In this document: positions 1 to 5,261 of the stretch, one piece after another
Layout of the letters: each line of letters starts with the position of its first letter
Position numbering within the stretch: the first letter of the stretch is position 1
Source of the DNA: Chloroflexota bacterium
GTDB taxonomy: Bacteria > Chloroflexota > Dehalococcoidia > Lucifugimonadales > JAPUKM01
Length of the DNA stretch: 16,554 nt
NCBI GenBank assembly: GCA_027295645.1
Contig: JAPUKM010000239.1
Span: 1 to 16,554, forward strand
Direction of reading: 5' to 3'
Position numbers and translations under genes: made by a program
The notes under the pieces: generated by a model
Told to the model about the DNA's origin: nothing
What the model saw: the letters and a program-made list of their open reading frames with translations, nothing else
Databases searched by the model: none

Positions 1-375
1 CTTGTGTGGGCTGACTACGATCGTCTTGCCGTCGTTGATGTGTTTCTTGTAGAGGTCCAGCCAGTCGGCTCCTGAGCCCTCAAAACCATCCAGATTGAGC
101 GCCCCCTCGCGGCCGAACATTCCAATCTCGTGCATCATATTCTCAACTGCACCGCCAAACTTCCAGCCCTGGTCTGTAGGGTAGTAATAATGTGGCGAGA
201 TGACCACATCGTAACCAAGGGCTTTGGCGGTGTTGAGCAACTCCTCGATGTGCTCAACCGTCCTGTTCTCTTTCACACTGTCACCGACAAGTTGCCAAGT
301 AACCCCCTTTTCACTGAGAAAGTCGTTCTGAGGGTCCACAATCACCATTGCCGTATCGCTTGGACTGGCGTCCAT
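1..375 (-). CDS. Cysteine hydrolase, isochorismatase superfamily (partial, C-terminus beyond left edge)
   Basis: The first 125 residues of a cysteine hydrolase of the isochorismatase/nicotinamidase superfamily are present, and the frame is still open at the left edge. The family cleaves amide or vinyl-ether bonds with an Asp-Lys-Cys triad and is cytosolic. Residues 11-19 read VIVDPQNDF, the family signature carrying the catalytic Asp14. The segment ending IVVSPHK at residue 125 matches the strand where the catalytic Lys sits. The nucleophilic Cys lies outside the window. The ATG at 373-375 is preceded by a strong Shine-Dalgarno (GGAGGA, 6 bases upstream), which fixes the start. No signal peptide is seen. 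The substrate is not predictable; members hydrolyse nicotinamide, ureidoacrylate, carbamoyl compounds and others. Family assignment is secure, the exact reaction is not. Confidence 0.88.
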   Translation of the reverse strand, partial: MDASPSDTAMVIVDPQNDFLSEKGVTWQLVGDSVKENRTVEHIEELLNTAKALGYDVVISPHYYYPTDQGWKFGGAVENMMHEIGMFGREGALNLDGFEGSGADWLDLYKKHINDGKTIVVSPHK

Positions 376-748
376 GTTGTTCCTCCTTCAATATGACAGA
401 GCCGCTTAGATACAAAGGAGCAGTCAATTGGCCTTTAACAGGCGCTCTCACAATGCCGCCCCACTCCCCCAGGGGCCGGCTCAGTTTCGCACATTGGTGA
501 AGCCCGGACAAGAGCCGCTGGATGCACACAATCAGCCATCAATGCCCCTCCTTTGTACACACCTCACGTAGATGTCTGATGCGCTACACAGCAATTCGGT
601 CCACGCAGACCGTATGGAATGAAGGCCGTTCCCCCGTGTAGCTGATCTTCACCCAGGCCTCGAAGACAGGAAGGGGCCGAGACAAAAGCAACCGGTAGCC
701 GCCTGCTATAATCCCACTACAAAGAGGTTGTGCGGAGGGAGCACGCCT
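376..748. other. Gene-free stretch between divergent genes
   Basis: About 370 bases separate the leftward cysteine hydrolase and the rightward kinase relic. I see no convincing coding sequence; the short open frames here lack ribosome binding sites and protein-like composition. The stretch holds the hydrolase's Shine-Dalgarno at its left end and an extended -10 element at its right end. A 10-bp inverted pair (TACAAAGGAG at 411-420 and CTCCTTTGTA at 548-557) is probably chance. It may include decayed sequence related to the adjacent broken gene, but nothing recognisable remains. Confidence 0.5.
704..712 (+). promoter_or_regulatory. Extended -10 promoter upstream of the kinase relic
   Basis: TGCTATAAT combines a perfect TATAAT hexamer with the TGn extension that can replace a -35 box for the housekeeping sigma factor. 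No good -35 lies at 16-18 bases. The predicted transcript start near 719-720 leaves a leader of about 30 bases, containing GGAGGG at 734-739, before the GTG at 749. Promoter and ribosome binding site therefore look intact although the gene behind them is broken. Confidence 0.5.
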
Positions 749-877
749 GTGTCCCAGGAGCGGATAGGCAGCTACAGAATCCTTGAAAGAATCGCCGCGG
801 GCGGCCAGGCCACTGTCTACCGTGCTTGGGACAGAACACCGGCCCGGAGCCGCTGGCTGCCGTGGACGCTGGTATGA
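749..877 (+). pseudogene. Ser/Thr protein kinase, N-lobe fragment only (broken gene)
   Basis: From GTG at 749, with GGAGGG nine bases upstream, the frame reads VSQERIGSYRILERIAAGG, then QATVYRAWDRTP, and stops at TGA 875-877. This is the start of a bacterial PknB/Hanks-type kinase: the beta-1 strand and glycine-rich loop (IAAGGQATVYRAWD) that hold ATP. Everything after it is missing: the beta-3 lysine, the HRD catalytic loop and the DFG motif. Only about 30 residues are kinase, so it cannot phosphorylate. The remaining codons before the stop are read in the wrong frame. If one A were restored near 833-836, the frame would continue as DRNTG, a common kinase spelling at this position, straight into the downstream open frame. 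That would still lack the kinase core, so an internal deletion is needed in addition to any frameshift. Confidence 0.75.
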
Positions 878-1389
878 CCAACTGGGAATTCACCCACTGC
901 AACCTTGAAAACGATTCGCTGACGGTACGCACCGTGGACAAATACGGGAACGAGAGTCCCGACTCAAATCCCTTACTGGTACCTCCGGCACAAGACTGTG
1001 ACGGTGAAGAGCCTGTCCCGGAGGCCCCAGACGGCGGGACAACTGATGTGGGCGCGGTCCCCGTACCCACTCCCGTAGAGGAATGGGCGATATACGAAGC
1101 CAGCACAGATTTTTCCGCCATAGGCCTCTTCGTCGATAACGTGGCTACGGTGGCTGAGCGCAAGGCCTGCCGTCTGCGTAGTGGTGGCCTCTGTACAGAC
1201 ACAAGCCCAACCCTCTCGGAGATTAACCTTCGTAATGTGCTGGGCCCCTTCCCCTCACGGGAAGAGGCCATCCAGGCTTTCTGCGACAACGTAGTCCCTG
1301 ACTCAGCGTATTCCGTGAGAGGGTTCCGGAAAGCCAGGCTCCTTTTTGATGGTGAGGACCACTACATATTCAACGGGCCGGCATGTTAA
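826..1389 (+). pseudogene. C-terminal remnant of an extracellular FN3-containing protein, probably the sensor part of the broken kinase
   Basis: This frame is open from the kinase relic to TAA 1387-1389 but has no ribosome binding site of its own; the first ATG is at 874. Residues about 9-52 look like the second half of a fibronectin-III domain (PLAAVDAGMTNW, then VRTVDKYGNESPDSNP). A Pro/Thr/Gly/acidic linker follows (about 53-85), then a small domain with several Cys (ACRLRSGGLC, AFCDN, final PAC) and a GPFPSREEAI segment reminiscent of SPOR-like repeats. Linkers and FN3 modules of this kind are typical of the outer part of receptor kinases in Chloroflexota and Actinomycetota. The simplest reading is one kinase-TM-FN3 gene that lost its middle. 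It could instead be the tail of a different secreted protein. Confidence 0.55.
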
Positions 1390-1478
1390 GGCCGCTGAGC
1401 CCTCTTCCATCGCTGCGACAGCACTCTTGCAAGAGAACGTGATCCTGGGAATCAAAGGTAGATCGAAGCGAAGGTACG

Positions 1479-2300
1479 CTATACAGACAAGAGTGGCGAA
1501 CCTGGATATGTATGCTGATCAAGAAAGAAAGAACGGGTCTTGGCCATATCCTCGGCGGCCAACGAAAATCCTGCGGCCACTTGAGCCCGACGCTTGTCTA
1601 TACCCTCCAGCCCGGCCTGCTCGGATGTCAGCCTCAATCGAATATTTTCAACGCCCCTATCCCAGTCAATGAATAGCTGCCTGGCCAGCTTCGATGCAGC
1701 GATGAATTTTTCGAGAGCCCTTTGGAAGTCTCTCCTTGCCCTGAGCGCCCTTGGAGACTTGGGGTCGGGATAGGCTTTAATCAGGTGCAAGATTGGCGGC
1801 AGCTTCTCCATGGCCAGAAGCGTAGCCCGTTTCCGCTCCTCCACTCCAAAGCTGCCCTCATCAAGCACGCTGCTCACGTAGTCACAAATTGTGTCTGCCG
1901 TCTCAAATGCCTCTGAAGTCCGGCCTTTCCATTCCCTATCAGTCAGAGATCCCATGCCCATCAACCGAGGTATACCCACAATCATGGACCCAACTGCTCC
2001 GAATAAACTGAGATAGCCTACGGTATAGTCGCTCACGACCGTGATCTCTACGCCCAACCGCATCAGCGCCAGTGGCAAAACAGCCAGTACCGCCACCAAC
2101 ATGAGGACGGTTGGGAGCGCGTCGCGTACACTCCGGTCGCTTCTAACCACGACCAGGACCATCAGGAGCACAGTGGAGACAAAACCAACGGCGACCAACC
2201 AGTATTCGAACCAGTACCAGAGCAGTGTGCCTTGTTCGTAGCTCAGTTCCATGTAAGCGTTCCCATCTCGTTCTCTCGTCTGCTCTATGATAGGTCTCAC
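1479..2300 (-). CDS. Uncharacterised membrane protein with three N-terminal helices and a cytosolic helical domain
   Basis: A 273-residue protein from GTG 2298-2300. An ATG at 2250-2252 would remove 16 residues; neither start has a clear Shine-Dalgarno, so the start is open. Hydrophobic segments at about 32-52, 61-81 and 93-111 are likely membrane helices. The rest (about 115-273) is charged, soluble and mostly helical, with Lys/Arg-rich stretches such as ALRARRDFQRALEKF around 184-199. No enzyme motif is visible. The gene is convergent with the kinase relic (89 bases between them) and lies downstream of the small zinc-ribbon gene on the same strand, separated by about 230 bases, so it is probably transcribed alone. 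I do not recognise the family. A role at the inner face of the membrane is all the layout supports. Confidence 0.65.
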   Translation of the reverse strand: MRPIIEQTRERDGNAYMELSYEQGTLLWYWFEYWLVAVGFVSTVLLMVLVVVRSDRSVRDALPTVLMLVAVLAVLPLALMRLGVEITVVSDYTVGYLSLFGAVGSMIVGIPRLMGMGSLTDREWKGRTSEAFETADTICDYVSSVLDEGSFGVEERKRATLLAMEKLPPILHLIKAYPDPKSPRALRARRDFQRALEKFIAASKLARQLFIDWDRGVENIRLRLTSEQAGLEGIDKRRAQVAAGFSLAAEDMAKTRSFFLDQHTYPGSPLLSV

Positions 2301-2345
2301 CCCTCACCCATACCATCCACCATTCGAATGAGCATGGGGTGAGTT

Positions 2346-2397
2346 CTCCTCAATTCAATCCCGTCGGCCAGCGCCTCCCGCGTCTTGAATTGAGGAG
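2346..2397. repeat. Perfect 13-bp inverted repeat (hairpin) between genes
   Basis: CTCCTCAATTCAA at 2346-2358 is the exact reverse complement of TTGAATTGAGGAG at 2385-2397, with a 26-base GC-rich loop. It lies 45 bases upstream of the membrane-protein start and 134 bases past the stop of the zinc-ribbon gene, both on the minus strand. No T-run follows on either strand, so it is not a standard intrinsic terminator. It could be a regulator site, an RNA structure in the membrane-protein leader, or the end of a small repeat element. Confidence 0.7.
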
Positions 2398-2530
2398 CAG
2401 CGTAGAATGGCTCAGGCGGGGGTCGTGACAAGGTTAGGGATCAGGTGTACCGTGCTGAGACTCAACGAGGGTAGCTGGGACACGCCTGAAGCTCATTCGG
2501 GAGTGCACGCCCCACATAGGTTGAAACCGG

Positions 2531-2701
2531 CTAGCTACTGGAGACTGCTTCATCTCCCTCGCCCGCCTCATCCTTGGGCTCCTCCTGCAACCGTGCGTAG
2601 GCAGCGCAGCGAGTGCACCGGTCCATCTGGCTCGGCTCCCCTTCCCAAGTCCGCTCCCATCTGAATCTACAGTCGGGACATATGTAGGTATATACCGGCA
2701 T
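2531..2701 (-). CDS. FmdB-type small zinc-ribbon protein (short form)
   Basis: A 56-residue protein starting MPVYTYICPDC, the hallmark opening of the FmdB/CxxC_CXXC_SSSS zinc-ribbon family. Two Cys pairs (C8/C11 and C29/C32) form the likely zinc site. The tail is short and acidic, ending in a serine run. I chose ATG 2699-2701 because the family begins exactly there and AAAGG lies a suitable distance upstream; an in-frame GTG 18 bases earlier overlaps that ribosome binding site. The family is named after a putative regulator of formamidase in Methylophilus, but molecular function is generally unproven. The gene lies 150 bases downstream of a leftward unit holding a hydrolase, so it may be read through from it or stand alone. 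A larger paralogue lies at 4860. Confidence 0.8.
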   Translation of the reverse strand: MPVYTYICPDCRFRWERTWEGEPSQMDRCTRCAAYARLQEEPKDEAGEGDEAVSSS

Positions 2702-2851
2702 CAGAATGACCTTTCGCACCCCATCGGCAGTCCATCACCCTTGCTGCATTACTACCGGATACTACCACGCCGTTGACCCACCCCACTACAGCGGCCCACC
2801 CAGCCGTCTACCCATGCTGGAGCGGTTTATCGGCTGCATGCACGCATCGTA

Positions 2852-3274
2852 TCAGGACCGTGTGCCGTCAAACGCCGCCAGCCGTCGTTCCCTGAACGCC
2901 TCCAGCAGAGCCGTCAGCTTCTGTGGATCACCGAAAAGGCGCTCCGTGGATGAATAGGCACAGTAGATGGGGACCGGCTTCTCGACCTCCCAGAGAGCCT
3001 CATAGTGACCGAACGTATCCGCCAGCAGATACATCTCCTCCTGGCGGAGAAAGTCACACAACTCAAAGGCGTCTTGCTGGGACCACTCCGGATGGCTGAT
3101 ACACGCGGAGTCGCCCATGACGAAGACGTAGAACCCGCACAGCCTACCTGCGAAGCTGTGACCGCCAGCTTGGCCTCGAATGGGCGAAACCAGACGAGCC
3201 TGGAGCGTGTCCAGGTCATCCTTGAGATCGCGAAAGGCCTCTACATCGTCTACGTGATCTATGGGAAACGACAC
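2852..3274 (-). CDS. Uncharacterised 140-residue protein, third gene of the cyclase unit
   Basis: A soluble acidic protein with no signal peptide or membrane segment and no family I recognise. It starts at GTG 3272-3274, only 8 bases past the cyclase stop, with a weak GAGAG-type ribosome binding site, so it is probably co-translated with the cyclase. Visible features are a charged N-terminal helix (residues about 8-28, DDVEAFRDLKDDLDTLQARL), a hydrophobic strand around GFYVFVMGD, and a segment around ELCDFLRQEEMYLLADTFGH. Three Cys are scattered with no metal-binding spacing. The composition is protein-like and this frame explains the region better than the competing frames on either strand. 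Partner or accessory of the cyclase is an inference from position only. Confidence 0.65.
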   Translation of the reverse strand: MSFPIDHVDDVEAFRDLKDDLDTLQARLVSPIRGQAGGHSFAGRLCGFYVFVMGDSACISHPEWSQQDAFELCDFLRQEEMYLLADTFGHYEALWEVEKPVPIYCAYSSTERLFGDPQKLTALLEAFRERRLAAFDGTRS

Positions 3275-3282
3275 TCGCTCTC

Positions 3283-4155
3283 TCAGATTATGGCTAGCGG
3301 GGTCACTCCCGACCCGGTACCGTTCATCAGGCGTAGCGGTGCCCCGACGAAAAGAAACTCGTACACACTATCTCGCGCCAGCTCCTCAAGGTCCACGTGC
3401 TCAATGATGTTCATTCCCAGGTCGCGCAGGGCCAGCGTGTGGAAAGGCAGGTTCCCGTCTGGCAGTGGTAGCTCCGGAATGGCCTCAACCCCCGCAGTGT
3501 CGGCGCCTATTGCGACAACATCCTTCTCCTTGAGCCACGGACCTATGGTCGCATCGGGCCCCGGTTCACCAGAGTCCCACAGCTGTCGGTCCGTGTAGAA
3601 GATTGTGTACCAGCCGGTACGGATCAGCAGAACGTCTCCGGCGCGGACCTCAACTCCCTGTCTGCTGGCCGTGGCGTCCAACATCTCTGGGGTCACCACC
3701 TCACCCCTCTCCAGATGCTTCACACCCTTATATGCGGCCACATCCAGCATCACCCCGCGGCTGATGATCCAGCCGACATTCTGAATGGCTCCCCACGTGA
3801 TTCCAAAGCTACTCACCGCCTCGTCCCACCGCTTACCGTTATACATCAAGCCGTCTCGCCAGGCATGGCCCAGCCCATCCACATGAGTCCCGGAGTGGGA
3901 CTCCATCGTAACCACGTCGTCCGCTATGCCCATGCCTGTGGAGGGATCGTTGGTATAGTGAGTGACACGCCACGTCCGGTGAAACTCGGAAAACTGAGGG
4001 CCCTCTGCCTCTAGAGGCACCGCCAGACTATATACCCTGCCCTGCTTGGGCATTGCCAGGGAACGCAATACGTGTTCCTGCGTGAGCAGATTCAGCATCC
4101 CCCGCTGGTCATCATCTCCCCATCGTCCCCAGTTGCTTATCCTCGGCTGAGTCAT
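3283..4155 (-). CDS. Cyclase-family metal-dependent hydrolase (kynurenine formamidase-like, PF04199)
   Basis: A 290-residue cytosolic enzyme of the cyclase/kynurenine-formamidase superfamily, whose members hydrolyse N-formyl amides, isatin or cyclic esters using a bound divalent metal. The family motif HSGTHVDGLGH lies at residues 87-97 and supplies metal ligands His87, His91 and Asp93 and the catalytic His97. The N-terminal WGxxDxxGxLN segment (about 9-22) and the C-terminal APLRLMNGTGS motif match the longer subfamily of about 280-320 residues, so it is full length. ATG 4153-4155 follows GGGGAG at good spacing. It lies 21 bases after the PPOX gene and 8 bases before the unknown 140-residue gene, making a three-gene leftward unit. 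The substrate is unknown; true kynurenine formamidases are usually shorter, so I do not assign tryptophan catabolism. Confidence 0.88.
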   Translation of the reverse strand: MTQPRISNWGRWGDDDQRGMLNLLTQEHVLRSLAMPKQGRVYSLAVPLEAEGPQFSEFHRTWRVTHYTNDPSTGMGIADDVVTMESHSGTHVDGLGHAWRDGLMYNGKRWDEAVSSFGITWGAIQNVGWIISRGVMLDVAAYKGVKHLERGEVVTPEMLDATASRQGVEVRAGDVLLIRTGWYTIFYTDRQLWDSGEPGPDATIGPWLKEKDVVAIGADTAGVEAIPELPLPDGNLPFHTLALRDLGMNIIEHVDLEELARDSVYEFLFVGAPLRLMNGTGSGVTPLAII

Positions 4156-4176
4156 GCCTGCTCCCCTACCGATGTC

Positions 4177-4653
4177 TCAAAGAACTCTAAAGGCCGCGCC
4201 ACTCTTCTCCGCCTTGGCCACCTCGGTGAAGTCAACCTTGGACTGGTCCCAGGCATAGATACGCGTAGGAGTCACCTTTGCAATCACCTGAGGGTCGTTA
4301 AGCAGCAGATCGGTTATAGCGTCGGCCTGGTCCTCACCAACGTACTTCTTAGATATCCTCCTGATTATTGGGCGCATATCCTCGCGCACCAGCTCCGCAG
4401 TCCCGTGGACCAGCACCGCCTTGAAGGGCAGCGCATCGTTGCCAATAGCCAGAGCAACACGGTTGTCCTTGACCAGGGCCCGTGTCTTCGGATTTCCGTC
4501 CATCAGAGTCATGTAAAAATAGTCGCCGTCGTAGTATGACCAGATAGGGGTGACATGCGGATGGCCCGTATTCGGGGTGAGCGTAGAGACAAAGGTGAGC
4601 CAGGGCTCATTCAGGAACTCATTCATCTCCTCACTGGTCATAGTAACGCCCAT
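4177..4653 (-). CDS. PPOX-class flavin/F420-dependent protein (pyridoxamine 5'-phosphate oxidase-like)
   Basis: A 158-residue split-barrel flavoprotein of the PPOX superfamily. Residues about 17-45 show the usual N-terminal beta pattern: FVSTLTPNTGHPHVTPIW followed by YYDGDYFYMT. The second half carries RVALAIGND and VLVHGTAELV, strands lining the cofactor pocket. Such proteins bind FMN or F420 and often act as homodimers in oxidation-reduction; many are annotated as probable F420-dependent enzymes. I placed the start at ATG 4651-4653 because GGAGGG at 4658-4663 lies directly upstream; the in-frame GTG at 4665 would overlap that site. It is the first gene of the leftward unit behind the candidate promoter at 4752-4780. 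Cofactor and substrate are not decidable by eye. Confidence 0.85.
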   Translation of the reverse strand: MGVTMTSEEMNEFLNEPWLTFVSTLTPNTGHPHVTPIWSYYDGDYFYMTLMDGNPKTRALVKDNRVALAIGNDALPFKAVLVHGTAELVREDMRPIIRRISKKYVGEDQADAITDLLLNDPQVIAKVTPTRIYAWDQSKVDFTEVAKAEKSGAAFRVL

Positions 4654-4751
4654 CGATCCCTCCACGCGGTGGTCTTACAACAGAGATGGCTGGACAGGGA
4701 GCAACGCCCCAAGCCTCCATCAGGCTCCTAGTGCCCTGTAATGATTAAGTC

Positions 4752-4780
4752 ACGTTACCAAAGGGCAATCATCGCGTCAA
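4752..4780 (-). promoter_or_regulatory. Candidate promoter for the leftward PPOX-cyclase unit
   Basis: On the minus strand TTGACG (plus coordinates 4775-4780) is followed after exactly 17 bases by TAACGT (4752-4757). The -35 matches 5 of 6 consensus bases, the -10 only 3 of 6. It would give a leader of about 90 bases before the ATG at 4653. It stands back to back with the rightward promoter at 4799-4827. Confidence 0.35.
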
Positions 4781-4803
4781 CGAAAGCCATAGGCTTGGTT
4801 GAC
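4776..4803. repeat. Nested inverted repeat between divergent promoters, possible operator
   Basis: GTCAAC (4776-4781) pairs with GTTGAC (4798-4803), and inside it AAGCC (4784-4788) pairs with GGCTT (4792-4796) around a 3-base centre. The two pairs are offset by half a base. The outer arms coincide with the -35 boxes of both divergent promoters, which by itself produces some symmetry; the inner pair does not follow from that. A repressor bound here could block both units. No regulator gene is adjacent. Confidence 0.35.
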
Positions 4804-4827
4804 AGCTATCTGCAATCAGGTTATCTT
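4799..4827 (+). promoter_or_regulatory. Candidate promoter for the FmdB-amidohydrolase-deaminase unit
   Basis: A perfect TTGACA (4799-4804) is followed after 17 bases by TATCTT (4822-4827, 4 of 6 consensus). The transcript would start near 4834 and the leader carries AGGAAG around 4845-4850, about 9 bases before ATG 4860. This is the best sigma-70-type match in the divergent gap. Confidence 0.5.
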
Positions 4828-4859
4828 CTGACTCCGTCCCTATCAGGAAGAACGACACT

Positions 4860-5252
4860 ATGCCGCTCTACACCTTCGAATGCAGGGAATGCAGGCACTC
4901 CTTTGACCTCAGGCTGGGCTTCGATGCCGACTCGGTAGCCCCATGTCCTCAATGTGGTGGACACGCGCAGAGGAGGTTCACCCCTCCAATGACCATCATC
5001 TTTAAGGGAAGGGGTTGGCGGACCACAACATACGAGTTCAACAAAGACTACTTCGGCCTGCAAAGAGAGCTGCGAGACGTGGCGGACCGAAGAGATAAGA
5101 GGAAGGGAAGCTACGAAGAGAGGCTTGAGGGCCAGCAGCATTCGGACGAGCGGAGGGATGCTGAGCGACAGACGGAAAATGCGGCCGGTGACGCCGGGGA
5201 GACATCCCACTCCAGCGGCGGCGATATGGGCTTTGACGGCCACGATCACTAG
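4860..5252 (+). CDS. FmdB-type zinc-ribbon protein (long form)
   Basis: A 130-residue protein opening with MPLYTFECREC and carrying Cys pairs at C8/C11 and C29/C32, the FmdB-family zinc ribbon; the spacing is identical to the short paralogue at 2531-2701. A PPMTIIFKGRGW segment (about 42-53) after the ribbon is the family's usual continuation. The tail (about 75-130) is highly charged and probably disordered, rich in Arg/Glu/Asp, and ends with Gly/Asp/His residues (FDGHDH) that could add metal affinity. It is the first gene of a rightward unit, 9 bases before the amidohydrolase, behind a good promoter match. FmdB was proposed as a regulator of an amide hydrolase, so sitting in front of an amidohydrolase is suggestive, but family function is not established. 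Confidence 0.85.
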   Translation: MPLYTFECRECRHSFDLRLGFDADSVAPCPQCGGHAQRRFTPPMTIIFKGRGWRTTTYEFNKDYFGLQRELRDVADRRDKRKGSYEERLEGQQHSDERRDAERQTENAAGDAGETSHSSGGDMGFDGHDH

Positions 5253-5261
5253 GAACGCCCA

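Noticed and set aside
411..557. 10-bp inverted pair TACAAAGGAG / CTCCTTTGTA
   Set aside because: The arms are 127 bases apart; pairs of this size at such distances are expected by chance.
717..1289. 190-codon minus-strand open frame opposite the kinase relic
   Set aside because: It is rich in Ser, Arg and Gly with no motif, while the plus strand shows recognisable kinase and FN3 sequence in the same place.
1424..1435. Palindrome CTCTTGCAAGAG in the convergent gap
   Set aside because: A 6-bp arm palindrome is expected a few times in a window of this size, and no T-run marks it as a terminator.
2407..2664. 85-codon plus-strand open frame
   Set aside because: It lies partly opposite the FmdB gene and has Pro/Arg/Ser-rich composition with no recognisable domain.
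3005..3598. 197-codon plus-strand open frame
   Set aside because: It lies opposite the cyclase and the unknown 140-residue gene, has no ribosome binding site and a serine/arginine-rich composition typical of antisense frames in GC-rich genes.
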